Of a stretch of DNA of 64,000 nucleotides, positions 33,571-42,362 are shown piece after piece. Where the stretch lies: assembly GCF_042429235.1 (NCBI RefSeq), contig NZ_JBHMBA010000001.1; one strand, 5' to 3'. Source of the DNA: Arthrobacter_B citreus (GTDB taxonomy: Bacteria > Actinomycetota > Actinomycetes > Actinomycetales > Micrococcaceae). The notes beneath the pieces are model-generated. The model searched no databases. It was not told the origin of the DNA and saw nothing but the letters and a program-made list of their open reading frames with translations. The position numbers were made by a program, and so were the translations under genes. Each line of letters opens with the position of its first letter. The first letter of the stretch is position 1.

Positions 33571-34727
33571 TGCTGGTACTCGTCATCAATTCAGGCTCCT
33601 CGTCGCTGAAATACCAGGTGCGGGACACAACGAACGGTGAACTCCTCGCCAAGGGCATCATCGACCGGATCGGTGAGGACGCCGTTCCGGATCACGGAGC
33701 TGCCCTGGAGGAACTCAGCCGACGCTTGCCCGACGTCCTCGGCGGCCGCAGCATCGACGCCGTCGGGCACCGGGTGGTCCACGGCGGGGAACGGTTCAGC
33801 GAGCCCGTCCTGATCAACAATGAAATTATCCGGTCGATCGAACGGCTCAGCCCGCTTGCCCCGCTGCACAACCCCGCGAGCGCCCGCGGCATCCGCGCAG
33901 TGCATGACAAGTGGCCAAAGATTCCCCAGGTGGCGGTTTTTGACACTGCCTTCCACCGGACGCTGCCGGAGCAGGCATGGCGCTACGCGCTCCCGAACAG
34001 CCTGTACCGCAGGTACGGCATACGCCGCTACGGGTTTCACGGAACCAGCTACGGTTACGTGGCGCCGGCCGCCGCGCGCTTCCTGGGTATTGAGCCGGAC
34101 GAGTTCAACGCCGTCATTGCCCATCTGGGCAACGGCGCGTCCGTGGCGGCGATCCAGGGCGGCAGGAGCATCGACACCTCGATGGGGTTCACTCCGCTGG
34201 AAGGGCTGGTCATGGGCACCCGCAGCGGCGACGTCGATCCGTCCATCCTGGTGTTCCTGCTCCGCGAAGGATACGACGCGGATACCTTGGACGATCTGCT
34301 GAACCGGGAGTCCGGGCTCCTGGCCCTGGGCGGCGCGTCGGACATGCGGACGCTGGAGGAGGCTGCCGCCGGCGGGGATGAAGCGGCCGGCTTGGCACTG
34401 AACGTGGCGTCCTACCGGCTGGCCAAGTACATCGGCGGGTACCACGTGGCCGTCGGAGGAGCTCAGGCACTGGTGTTCACGGCAGGAATCGGCGAAAACG
34501 CGTGGGAGTTCCGGGAGCTGACCGTAAACCGGCTCGGCGCCCTGGGAATCACCTTGGACACCGGCGCCAATCGGGAACGGACCTCCGGGGCGCGGCTGAT
34601 CAGCACCAGTGATTCGGCCATTCCTGTGCTGGTGGTGCCCACCGATGAGGAGGAAGCAATCGCAGAAGCCACCGAGGAAACGGTGCTGCGGGACTTCGCT
34701 GAGCCCGCCGGAGCAGCGGACAGCTGA
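33570..34727 (+). CDS. ackA: Acetate kinase
   Basis: A 385-residue ASKHA-fold kinase converting acetyl phosphate and ADP to acetate and ATP. LVINSGSSSLKYQV opens the protein; GHRVVHGG, VAVFDTAFHRTLPEQAW, YGFHGTSYGYV (catalytic His/Asn region), IAHLGNGASVAAIQGG and FTAGIGENA follow in order. It starts within the pta stop codon, with GGAGG just upstream. Full length. Confidence 0.97.
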   Translation: MLVLVINSGSSSLKYQVRDTTNGELLAKGIIDRIGEDAVPDHGAALEELSRRLPDVLGGRSIDAVGHRVVHGGERFSEPVLINNEIIRSIERLSPLAPLHNPASARGIRAVHDKWPKIPQVAVFDTAFHRTLPEQAWRYALPNSLYRRYGIRRYGFHGTSYGYVAPAAARFLGIEPDEFNAVIAHLGNGASVAAIQGGRSIDTSMGFTPLEGLVMGTRSGDVDPSILVFLLREGYDADTLDDLLNRESGLLALGGASDMRTLEEAAAGGDEAAGLALNVASYRLAKYIGGYHVAVGGAQALVFTAGIGENAWEFRELTVNRLGALGITLDTGANRERTSGARLISTSDSAIPVLVVPTDEEEAIAEATEETVLRDFAEPAGAADS

Positions 34728-34869
34728 CCGGTTTTTTGAAAACCACGGGTGGACAGCGGGTAACAGCCCAGTAATCGGTGAACGAGGACTGACATTCCTT
34801 CCGGTTATCCGCTACGGTCGAATACCCGGTTAAGCAAATGCCGCCTGCCATCTGCGTGCGGAGAGTCCC

Positions 34870-35340
34870 ATGGAAAGCATCAAGTCACGGGAACGCCCGT
34901 CAATGGACCACGCCCTGCGGGTTTTGGTCCGGATCGATACCCAGCGCAGCGAGGCCTGCCTGGAAGTCCGGGGTTGCCTCACGTCGGCCACCTGTTCCAC
35001 CCTGATGAACATCCTGAGCCATACGGGCACCCTGGGAGCCGCGGTGAGGGTCAATCTGCTTCGGGCCGCGCATGTGGAACGGGACGCCCTGGACCTGCTG
35101 CGGACGGGCGCCGCGGGCGCAGCACCCGGTGGGACGCCGGTGGACATCATGGCACCGGCCGATCTTCCCGTGTGCCGTCTGGGCTCGGTTTCCCCCGCCT
35201 TTTTGGACAGCCGGGGGGCCGGGCACCGCCCGCTGAGCAATGAAGAGGCCCTCGAACTGGCCTTTCTGCGAAGGGATCCGGGGGTGCTGTCCACCGGACC
35301 ACACCCGGGAAACTGGTCCCTCCGGCGGGGAGGCCGGTAG
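34870..35340 (+). CDS. Small STAS-like hypothetical protein
   Basis: A 156-residue soluble protein. Residues 17-90 have a STAS-like rhythm (VRIDTQRSEACLEVRGCLTSATCSTLMNIL, then a strand AAVRVNLLRAAHVERDALDLL), as in anti-anti-sigma factors, but the phospho-acceptor Ser is not obvious and the match is weak. The tail (100-156) is Pro/Gly/Arg-rich. GGAGAG precedes the ATG at 34870 by 5 nt. It stands alone between ackA and the alcohol dehydrogenase. Confidence 0.55.
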   Translation: MESIKSRERPSMDHALRVLVRIDTQRSEACLEVRGCLTSATCSTLMNILSHTGTLGAAVRVNLLRAAHVERDALDLLRTGAAGAAPGGTPVDIMAPADLPVCRLGSVSPAFLDSRGAGHRPLSNEEALELAFLRRDPGVLSTGPHPGNWSLRRGGR

Positions 35341-35438
35341 CACCCTTCACCAACCGCACTTTGTCAGCACCCTTACTATTTGCCACAATGGGCGTACGCA
35401 CTTTCAAGCACCCGGCGCAATTAGCAGGAGGTTGGCAT

Positions 35439-36623
35439 ATGAAGGCAGTAACGTGGCAGGGCAAGCGGTCCGTTAGCGTCACCGAGGTTCCGGACCCGGT
35501 GATCCAGGAACCCACCGACGCAATCATCCGGATCACATCGACCGCACTGTGCGGGTCCGACCTGCACCTGTACGAGGTTTTGGGCCCCTACATGCACCAG
35601 GGCGACATCGTCGGCCACGAGCCGATGGGAATCGTCGAGGAAGTTGGTCCAGGGGTCACGAACCTCAAGAAGGGCGACCGCGTGGTCATTCCCTTCCAGA
35701 TATCCTGCGGCTCGTGTTTCATGTGCCGGCGGGGCCTGCAGACCCAGTGCGAAGTCACCCAGGTGCGGGACAAGGGCTCGGGAGCTGCCCTGTTCGGCTA
35801 CTCGGAACTGTACGGCTCCGTTCCGGGCGGCCAGGCGGAGTACCTGCGGGTTCCGCACGCCGACTATGGTCCCATCAAGGTTGGCTCCGAACTCCCGGAC
35901 GAGCGCTATCTCTTCCTTTCCGACATCCTTCCCACCGCATGGCAGGGCGTGGAATACGCCAATGTGCCCGACGGCGGCACCCTCGCGGTGTACGGCCTGG
36001 GACCGGTGGGACAGTTCGCGGCACGCATCGGCACCCATCTGGGCTACCGCGTGATTGCCGTGGAACCGGTGGCTGAGCGCCGTGAGCTGGCCGCGAAGCA
36101 CGGGGCCGAGGTCCTGGACCTCACCAAGACCGTGGCTGATGAACTCAGGGACATGACCGATGGCCGCGGACCTGATTCCGTGGTGGACGCCGTGGGCATG
36201 GAAGCCCATGGGTCGCCGGCCGCCGGACTGGCGCAGACCGCAGTGGGATTCCTCCCTGACAAACTGGCGCAGAAGGCCATGGAAACGGCGGGCGTGGACC
36301 GGCTCTCGGCGCTGCACGGCTCGATTGACGCCGTCCGGCGCGGCGGCACCGTATCGCTCAGCGGCGTTTACGGCGGCATGGCCAGCCCCATGCCCCTGAT
36401 GGAGATGTTCGACAAGCAGCTCAACCTGCGGATGGGCCAGTGCAACGTGAAGCGCTGGATGGATGACCTGATTCCGCTGGTGGAGGATCCCTCCGATCCC
36501 CTGGGCGTCATGGACCTCACCACTCACCGTGCCGGACTGGAGGAAGCTCCGTCCCTGTACGAGAAGTTCCAGAAGAAGGAAGACGGCTGCATCAAGGTCG
36601 TCTTCACTCCGGGCGCCAGCTAA
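35439..36623 (+). CDS. Zinc-dependent alcohol dehydrogenase (formaldehyde-dehydrogenase-like MDR)
   Basis: A 394-residue medium-chain dehydrogenase. Catalytic zinc ligands are in ALCGSDLHLYE and GHEPMGIVEEVGPG; structural zinc Cys are in SCGSCFMCRRGLQTQC; the NAD loop is YGLGPVGQFAARIG. The long segment after residue 240 (GMEAHGSPAAGLAQTAVGFLP) resembles glutathione-independent formaldehyde dehydrogenases, which oxidise small aldehydes or alcohols. A perfect AGGAGG lies 7 nt before the ATG at 35439; the frame upstream has no support. Confidence 0.9.
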   Translation: MKAVTWQGKRSVSVTEVPDPVIQEPTDAIIRITSTALCGSDLHLYEVLGPYMHQGDIVGHEPMGIVEEVGPGVTNLKKGDRVVIPFQISCGSCFMCRRGLQTQCEVTQVRDKGSGAALFGYSELYGSVPGGQAEYLRVPHADYGPIKVGSELPDERYLFLSDILPTAWQGVEYANVPDGGTLAVYGLGPVGQFAARIGTHLGYRVIAVEPVAERRELAAKHGAEVLDLTKTVADELRDMTDGRGPDSVVDAVGMEAHGSPAAGLAQTAVGFLPDKLAQKAMETAGVDRLSALHGSIDAVRRGGTVSLSGVYGGMASPMPLMEMFDKQLNLRMGQCNVKRWMDDLIPLVEDPSDPLGVMDLTTHRAGLEEAPSLYEKFQKKEDGCIKVVFTPGAS

Positions 36624-36633
36624 ACCGCTCCTT

Positions 36634-36671
36634 CCGCTGCCCGCCGTCCCTTTTCGGACGGCGGGCAGCGG
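36634..36671. terminator. Bidirectional terminator between the dehydrogenase and phosphodiesterase genes
   Basis: A 16-bp stem CCGCTGCCCGCCGTCC with its complement and a loop of about 6 nt, followed by CCGTTT on the plus strand. Confidence 0.85.
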
Positions 36672-36687
36672 CCGTTTAATCAGCCCT

Positions 36688-37203
36688 TTAGGCTGCGGGA
36701 TTCCGCGGCGGGAGCCGTACCAGCTCTGAAGTGACGGTTGCTCCGTCCACCGCCACCCGAAGGTAGGTGCAAAACGGCTGCCGGCGCCGGTCTGTCGGTG
36801 AGCCAGGGTTCAGCAGCCGCAGGCCGCGCGGGGTCACCGTGTCCCACGGGATGTGGCTGTGCCCGAAGACCAGCAGGTCGGTGTCCGGAAACTGATCGTC
36901 CATGCGGCGCTCCCGGCCCGCTGCCGGGCCTGTTTCGTGGATAACGGCCAACCGGACCTGCTCGATGGTTGCCGTGGCCACCAGGGGCAGCCGCTCCGGC
37001 AGCGCACCGCCGTCGTTGTTGCCGTAGCAGGCGATCAGCCGGCGGGAGCGGCTCAGCATCTCATCGAGTGAATCCTCACTGACCCAGTCACCGGCGTGGA
37101 CAACGGCGTCGGCCGCCTCAATGTCCTTCCACAGGGACTCGGGCAGCTCCCGCGCACGCTTGGGAAGATGGGTGTCGGAGAGGACCAGCAGACGGGTTGG
37201 CAT
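36688..37203 (-). CDS. YfcE-type metallophosphoesterase
   Basis: A 171-residue calcineurin-like phosphodiesterase. Metal-ligand motifs are in order: VLSDTHLP, VHAGDW, CYGNND and GHSHIP, with NPGS near the end as in the YfcE/MJ0936 group. It hydrolyses phosphodiesters or phosphomonoesters; the natural substrate is unknown. It is the last gene of a three-gene minus-strand unit, 12 nt after the DoxX-like gene. Confidence 0.9.
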   Translation of the reverse strand: MPTRLLVLSDTHLPKRARELPESLWKDIEAADAVVHAGDWVSEDSLDEMLSRSRRLIACYGNNDGGALPERLPLVATATIEQVRLAVIHETGPAAGRERRMDDQFPDTDLLVFGHSHIPWDTVTPRGLRLLNPGSPTDRRRQPFCTYLRVAVDGATVTSELVRLPPRNPAA

Positions 37204-37215
37204 AAATCCGGCCCC

Positions 37216-37611
37216 CTAGCGCCGCAGGCTCCAGGCCCATCGGATCAGGGGAAGCTGCAGCGGCAGCCGGGCCAGGTGGATGGCTTTCTGCTGATCGGAT
37301 CCGCGCGGCCCGAAGGCGCGCTGCAGGGCGCTGAGGTGACCGGCGATGAACGCAACGTACATTGCCGTGGTTGCGGTGGCCGCCGCGCGGCGGGTGGCCG
37401 GCAGCAGGAGTCCAGCCGCAGCGGCGAATTCCAGGCCCCCGCTGAGATGGGTCCATTGCCGCCGCGTCATCACGCCCAGCGCACCGCCGGTATCCGTGCT
37501 GATGCTCCGGGGCACCACGGCGTTGTAGAACTTCGGGTTGCGGAAGTGATTGACGGCGCTGACGGTCAGCAGGGAGGCCATTGCGGCCGCTGAGAGGAAT
37601 TGGCGGTTCAT
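37216..37611 (-). CDS. DoxX-like small membrane protein
   Basis: A 131-residue protein with about four hydrophobic helices (LSAAAMASLLTVSAVNHF, LEFAAAAGLLLPA, ATATTAMYVAFIAGHLSAL, LQLPLIRWAWSL), the layout of DoxX-like proteins. The HFRNPKFYNAVVP motif after the first helix is typical of actinobacterial members. The function is unknown. Its ATG overlaps the GH15 stop by 4 nt, so it is coupled to that gene. Confidence 0.8.
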   Translation of the reverse strand: MNRQFLSAAAMASLLTVSAVNHFRNPKFYNAVVPRSISTDTGGALGVMTRRQWTHLSGGLEFAAAAGLLLPATRRAAATATTAMYVAFIAGHLSALQRAFGPRGSDQQKAIHLARLPLQLPLIRWAWSLRR

Positions 37612-39458
37612 GTGCTTCTTTCACTGGGGGATGCACCGGAGCGCACGGAGGACATTGGTTCCGCCGTCCGGTCCCCGTTATCGAAGCTGTTGAGGGCATC
37701 GGCGGCGCGGACCAGGGCGAGGTGGGAAAAAGCCTGGGGAAAGTTTCCGGCCATGGTGTTGTTTACCGGATCGTACTCCTCGCTCAGCAGACCCAGTTCA
37801 TTGGAGTAGCCCACCAGCTGGTCCATGAGTGCGCCGGCCTCCTCGGTCCGGCCGGTGGCGGCGTACTGCTCCACCAGCCAGAAGCTGCAGGCAAGGAAGG
37901 GATTTTCTCCGGTGGGGAGGCCGTCCACGCCGGTATGGGTGGCATAGCGCAGCAGCAGGCCGGATTCGGTCAGCAGGTCCTTCTCCAGCCGCTCCACCGT
38001 GCCGAGCATGCGCTCGTCGTCGTACGGCAGGAAACCGACCTGCGGCAGCTGCAGGAGGGCCGCGTCCACCTCGGTGCTTCCGTAATACTGCGTGAAGGAC
38101 CCGAGCTCGGGGTTGTAGCCCCGGTTCAGGATCTCCTCGCGCAGTCCGTCCCGCAGGGCGTCCCACAATTCCACCGGCCCGTCCAGGCCGTACGTCCGGG
38201 CTGCAGTGGCCGCGCGGTCAAAGGCAGCCCACATCATGACCCGGGAATGCGTAAAGTGCTGGGGCTCCCCGCGCATTTCCCAGATCCCGTGGTCCTTGTC
38301 CTCAAGATGCCGCTCCAGGAAGGACATTAGGGCACGCTGCAGCGGCCAGGAGAAGTGGTCCTCGGCCACCCCGTTCTCCCGCAGCTTGGCGAGCGCCACC
38401 ATCACTTCGCCGACGACGTCGGCCTGGTACTGGCTGACCGCCCGGTTTCCCACCCGGACGGGAACGGCCCCCCGGTAGCCGGAGAACTGCGTGAGGATAC
38501 GCTCGGGCAGGTCACGGGCGCCGTCCACGGCGTACATGATCTGCAGGTCCTCCGGGTCACCGGCAACGGCGCGGAGCAGCCAGTTGCGCCACTGGAGGGC
38601 CTCATCCGCGTACCCGTGCCCCAGCATGGCTTCCAGCGTCAGCGCGGCATCCCGCAGCCAGCAGTAGCGGTAGTCCCAGTTCCGCTCGCCACCGGCCACC
38701 TCCGGGAGTGATGTGGTGGGAGCCGCAACAATGCCGCCCGTGGACTCATGAGTCAGTGCACGCAGCACCAGCAGGGAACGCTGAACCGCACTCTCATAGC
38801 GGGGAGCGGGCTGGCAGTGCGCGGCCCATCCCTCCCAGTAATCGGCAGTGGATTCCAGTGCAGCATCAACATCGGTCAGCGCCGGGGCATCGGAGTGGGA
38901 GCGGTACCAGGTCAGCTCAAGGTCCACCTGCTCCCCGGCCGCCACGCTAAACCTGCCCACATGCCGGTGGTCCTCGGCCACGGGGAGGTTGCCGCCGCGC
39001 AGGACCAGGGCGCTGGGACCGGCGATGGCGAGCAGCCGCTCGCCGTGCGGATAAGGATCCCGGCGCATCCAAGGCAGGACGGTTCCGTAATTGAACCGCA
39101 CCTCCAGCTCCTGGCGCATGTGTACCGTGCCGCTGATTCCCTGCACCCGGCGCACGATCGAAGCCCGGCCGTCACCCACCGGCATGAATTCGGTGACCAG
39201 CACGGCTCCGGTCTCTGTGGCCCAGCGGGTCTGCAGGATGAAGGTGGAGCCCAGGTAGCTGCGGTGGACGACGTCGGCATCGCCGTCAGGTGCCAGCAGC
39301 CAGCGGCCCTGGTCCTCGGTTCCCAGCAGCGCCCCGAAGACCGACGGCGCATCAAACCGCGGCAGGCACAGCCAATCAATGCTCCCCCGCCGGGATATCA
39401 GGGCACCCGTGTGCAGGTCCGACACCAGCGCATAATCCTCAATCGGGGCAGCCATCAT
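37608..39458 (-). CDS. Glycoside hydrolase family 15 protein (glucoamylase or trehalase type)
   Basis: A 616-residue cytosolic enzyme. The N-terminal beta-sandwich begins IEDYALVSDLHTGALISRRG and contains SIDWLCLPRFDAP; the catalytic alpha/alpha barrel carries GGERNWDYRYCWLRDAALT with the first acidic residue, and LLSEEYDPVNNTMAGNFPQAFSH near the end supplies the second. The same family includes mycobacterial trehalase and glucoamylases, so the substrate could be trehalose or an alpha-glucan. There is no signal peptide. The start at 39458 is one of two adjacent ATG codons; a TTG three codons earlier is possible. Confidence 0.9.
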   Translation of the reverse strand: MMAAPIEDYALVSDLHTGALISRRGSIDWLCLPRFDAPSVFGALLGTEDQGRWLLAPDGDADVVHRSYLGSTFILQTRWATETGAVLVTEFMPVGDGRASIVRRVQGISGTVHMRQELEVRFNYGTVLPWMRRDPYPHGERLLAIAGPSALVLRGGNLPVAEDHRHVGRFSVAAGEQVDLELTWYRSHSDAPALTDVDAALESTADYWEGWAAHCQPAPRYESAVQRSLLVLRALTHESTGGIVAAPTTSLPEVAGGERNWDYRYCWLRDAALTLEAMLGHGYADEALQWRNWLLRAVAGDPEDLQIMYAVDGARDLPERILTQFSGYRGAVPVRVGNRAVSQYQADVVGEVMVALAKLRENGVAEDHFSWPLQRALMSFLERHLEDKDHGIWEMRGEPQHFTHSRVMMWAAFDRAATAARTYGLDGPVELWDALRDGLREEILNRGYNPELGSFTQYYGSTEVDAALLQLPQVGFLPYDDERMLGTVERLEKDLLTESGLLLRYATHTGVDGLPTGENPFLACSFWLVEQYAATGRTEEAGALMDQLVGYSNELGLLSEEYDPVNNTMAGNFPQAFSHLALVRAADALNSFDNGDRTAEPMSSVRSGASPSERST

Positions 39459-39550
39459 CCCACTCAATCACACTGCCGCGGCTTGTCCTAGGAGGCCCTA
39501 TGGTGCCCTGCGTTTGCTGAGATGGCGCCCTGCCAAGCAGACTGACAATA

Positions 39551-39650
39551 TTGGCTGAAGACGGAAGTCGGATTGGCTGAAGACGGAAGCCGGAGTGGCT
39601 GGACCCGAAATCAGGTTGGCTGGAGACGATATTTGGCTGGACGGCTCCGG
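39551..39650. repeat. Degenerate TTGGCTG repeat array
   Basis: Five copies of a (T/G)TGGCTG(A/G)-based unit start at 39551, 39573, 39595, 39616 and 39633, spaced 22, 22, 21 and 17 bp. The first two units are nearly identical over 22 bp (GGCTGAAGACGGAAG core), and later ones keep GGCTGGA-C. The array lies in the promoter region between the GH15 and DUF445 genes. Confidence 0.85.
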
Positions 39651-39704
39651 CCCCGTCACCGAACCGGCCGGGGCACACAAACCGGCATAAGCACGAGGAG
39701 CGGC

Positions 39705-39764
39705 ATGACCATTCTTTCAACCCGTCCCGTCCGGCGCGTCCGGACCGGCGGAGCCTGCGCATGA
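39705..39764 (+). CDS. Short leader ORF (19 aa) coupled to the DUF445 gene
   Basis: ATG at 39705 follows GAGGAG at 4 nt and opens a 19-codon frame rich in Arg and Thr (starts MTILSTRPVRR, ends TGGACA). Its TGA overlaps the ATG of the DUF445 gene (ATGA, 39761-39764). The DUF445 start has no ribosome site of its own, so translation of this ORF probably delivers ribosomes to it. A regulatory leader role is inferred. Confidence 0.55.
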   Translation: MTILSTRPVRRVRTGGACA

Positions 39765-41017
39765 GCGTCCTGCTGCTGAACGACGCCGAGCGCGCAGCCG
39801 GCCTGCGCCGCATGAAGATGCTGGCCACCGGGTTACTGGTGCTGCTGGCGGTCATTTTCGTCTTTTCCTTTGCCCTGCAGGACCGCTATCCCTGGCTGCA
39901 GTATGTCCGCGCCGCTGCGGAGGGCGGCATGGTGGGCGCACTGGCGGACTGGTTCGCCGTCACGGCGCTTTTTAAGCACCCCATGGGCGTGAAGATCCCG
40001 CACACGGCCATCATTCCCCGGAAGAAGGACCAGATTGGCGCCTCCCTGGGCCAGTTCGTGGAAAGCAACTTCCTCTCCGAGGAGGTCATCCGGCAGAAGC
40101 TTGGGTCCATGGAACTGGCGCAGAAGGCCGGTGCATGGCTGGAACGGCCGGAAAGCGCGGCCAGGGTGGCCACCGAGGGATCCGCGGCCATCCGCGGCAT
40201 CCTCCGCGTCCTGGATGACGACGCCGTCAAGAGCGTCCTGGAATCCATGTTCCGGCGCCACGTGGTTGATCCGCCGTGGGGTCCGCCCATGGGCCGCGTC
40301 GCGGAGCGGGTCTTCGAGGAGGGCCACCACCACCAGCTGGTGAACCTGGTGGTGGACAGCATCAACGATTGGGTGGCGGCAAACCCCGATGTCATCTCCG
40401 AACTGGTGACCCAGCGGTCGCCGTCGTGGGTTCCGTCCTTCGTCGATGACCTGGTGGGAGACCGCGTCCAGTTGGAAGTGCGGCGCTTCCTGAACGCCGT
40501 GCAGGATGACCCGGACCACGAACTCCGCCGCGCCCTGGACGACTACCTCAAGGGACTGGCCAGGGACCTGCAGCAGGATCCGGCCGTCATGGCCAAGGCC
40601 GATGCCATCAAGGAACAGGTCCTTGACGATCCCCGGGTCCAGCAGCTCATCACCTCGACTTGGGCCACCATCAAAAATGCCCTGACCACCGCGGTTGATG
40701 ATCCGGACAGCGAGCTGACGCGCAACTTCAAGGCAGCGGTGCAGGACTTCGGCCGCCGGCTGAGCACTGACGCGGAGCTCGCCGCGAAGGTGAACACCTG
40801 GATTGCCGACGGCGCCGGCTACCTGGTCAAGACCTACAGCAGTGACATCGCCGCGGTGATCACGGAGACGGTGGAGCACTGGGACGCCCAGGAAACGTCA
40901 GAGAAGATTGAGCTCCAGGTCGGCAAGGACCTGCAGTTCATCCGCATCAACGGCACGGTGGTCGGCTCACTGGCGGGCCTGGTGATCTTTACCGTCGCGC
41001 ACGCCGTCTTTGGCTAG
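39761..41017 (+). CDS. DUF445 family membrane protein
   Basis: A 418-residue protein of the DUF445/YjiN family. TM1 is near residues 22-42, GGMVGALADWFAVTALFKHPMG follows directly (family hallmark, near 55), and a long helical region of about 300 residues leads to a C-terminal transmembrane helix (SLAGLVIFTVAHAVF). The function is unknown; the layout is a membrane-tethered helical domain. The start follows a short coupled leader ORF. Confidence 0.9.
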   Translation: MSVLLLNDAERAAGLRRMKMLATGLLVLLAVIFVFSFALQDRYPWLQYVRAAAEGGMVGALADWFAVTALFKHPMGVKIPHTAIIPRKKDQIGASLGQFVESNFLSEEVIRQKLGSMELAQKAGAWLERPESAARVATEGSAAIRGILRVLDDDAVKSVLESMFRRHVVDPPWGPPMGRVAERVFEEGHHHQLVNLVVDSINDWVAANPDVISELVTQRSPSWVPSFVDDLVGDRVQLEVRRFLNAVQDDPDHELRRALDDYLKGLARDLQQDPAVMAKADAIKEQVLDDPRVQQLITSTWATIKNALTTAVDDPDSELTRNFKAAVQDFGRRLSTDAELAAKVNTWIADGAGYLVKTYSSDIAAVITETVEHWDAQETSEKIELQVGKDLQFIRINGTVVGSLAGLVIFTVAHAVFG

Positions 41018-41023
41018 GAGGGC

Positions 41024-41767
41024 CTAGCTGTCCGGCAGTTTCCGCAGGTCTTCCGCGAGTTCACCGGGAATGCTGTCCGGTGCCGGGCCGAAGGCCTTCC
41101 GGGCCGTCTTGATGACTCCCTTGCCCATCGCGTGGTTGCCGGCGCCGCCGACAACGGCACCAACTCCCAGCGGAAGCGCACGCCCGAGCATTGCGGTGCC
41201 CTGGCGGGCGACAATGCGCTTGGTGAACTGCCGGCGGATGGAGGAGCCCACACTGCCCATCAGGCTCGAGGGCATTCCACCCAGGGAACTGGCCCAGGGC
41301 TTGGCCCCGCGGCCGGCCACTGACTGCATCATGGCGGTTCCCTCCTCGCCCAGCATGATGGCCATGACCATGGTCCGTGACCGTTCCGGATCCTCAAGCT
41401 GCACGCCGTGCAGCTCAGCCACGGACTGGGCGAACAGGGCCGTCGCCTCGAGGAATCCCACGGTTGCGGCCGCGGACAGGCCCAGGGCCGCCATGGTGCC
41501 GATTGCGGGTACGACGGCGGTTGCTCCCACCGCGGCTCCCCCGCCGGTGACTGTGGCCAGGTAGTGCTTCTCGATGATCGACACCAGCTCCGCCGGAGTG
41601 GCGTGGGGATGCTTGCGCTGGAGTCGGCGGATATTGGCCAGCACCAGCGGACGCTGGACCTCGACGGCGCGTTCCATTGCCCTCAGGAGTCCGGCTTTCG
41701 GCGTGCCGTCCTTCTCGAAGACAGCACCTCCGGCAACCTTGAAGGCACGGTTGGATGCAAAACCCAC
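41024..41767 (-). CDS. EcsC-family protein
   Basis: A 247-residue protein of the EcsC type, with Gly/Ala-rich helical hairpins (GGGAAVGATAVVPAIGTMAALGL and a later LPLGVGAVVGGAGNHAMGKGV). The stretch HATPAELVSIIEKHYLATVTG matches the family start. EcsC is found beside ABC transporters in bacilli; here no transporter is adjacent. It is convergent with DUF445, 6 bp apart. Confidence 0.78.
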   Translation of the reverse strand: MGFASNRAFKVAGGAVFEKDGTPKAGLLRAMERAVEVQRPLVLANIRRLQRKHPHATPAELVSIIEKHYLATVTGGGAAVGATAVVPAIGTMAALGLSAAATVGFLEATALFAQSVAELHGVQLEDPERSRTMVMAIMLGEEGTAMMQSVAGRGAKPWASSLGGMPSSLMGSVGSSIRRQFTKRIVARQGTAMLGRALPLGVGAVVGGAGNHAMGKGVIKTARKAFGPAPDSIPGELAEDLRKLPDS

Positions 41768-41847
41768 GGCAACGCTCCTTTTCCAACTTCGGCGAACCGG
41801 CGCGGTAACCCGGCCGGGTTAAGCCTACGTGAGGGTGATATGAGAAA

Positions 41848-41879
41848 AGCGGGGCCGGCGGAAATCCGCCGGCCCCGCT
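41848..41879 (-). terminator. Terminator after the GlsB gene
   Basis: A 14-15-bp stem (AGCGGGGCCGGCGGA with its complement) with a very short loop, followed on the minus strand by CTTTTCTC. Confidence 0.8.
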
Positions 41880-41926
41880 GCCTGCACTGGTGCAGGGATC
41901 CGCGCCAAGACGCGGAACTCATGAAA

Positions 41927-42196
41927 CTACGCGCGGTTGCCACTCTTGCGAGTAACGAAGCCGTAGATCACGAGGACGACGAGGGAGCCGATGATGGCTA
42001 CGAGCCAGGTCTCGATGGAGAAGAACTCGTTGATGTCAGCGCCGAACAGAGCGCCGCCGATCCAGCCACCGAGCAGGGCGCCGATGACACCGAGAACCAG
42101 AGTGGCGATCCAGCCGCCGCCCTGGCGGCCCGGAAGGATAGCCTTTGCGATTGCACCGGCGATAAGACCCAGAATAAGGAAAGCAATGAAACCCAT
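41927..42196 (-). CDS. GlsB/YeaQ/YmgE family stress membrane protein
   Basis: An 89-residue protein with three hydrophobic helices. FIAFLILGLIAGAIAKAILPG opens it, GGWIATLVLGVIGALLGGWIGG is the Gly-rich middle, and ETWLVAIIGSLVVLVIYGFV closes it. Such proteins (transglycosylase-associated family) are induced by stress and pH change in several bacteria. AAGGAG precedes the ATG by 6 nt. Confidence 0.92.
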   Translation of the reverse strand: MGFIAFLILGLIAGAIAKAILPGRQGGGWIATLVLGVIGALLGGWIGGALFGADINEFFSIETWLVAIIGSLVVLVIYGFVTRKSGNRA

Positions 42197-42362
42197 GTTG
42201 TACTCCTTGCTGTGTGAACGAGTGATGATTTCGTTGTTTTACTGTGCGACCTGTGGGCCGCGCTTTCCTCCACTGTACTTCATAAGCATGCTTAGGTAGT
42301 ACTCGGCGGCGATTTTTCTTCGCCGGCCATAAATGTTAGGCACCTTTGTTTACCCCTCCACG

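Noticed and set aside
39551..39650. CRISPR array
   Set aside because: Units are degenerate, spacing is 17-22 bp with no unique spacers, and no cas gene is near.
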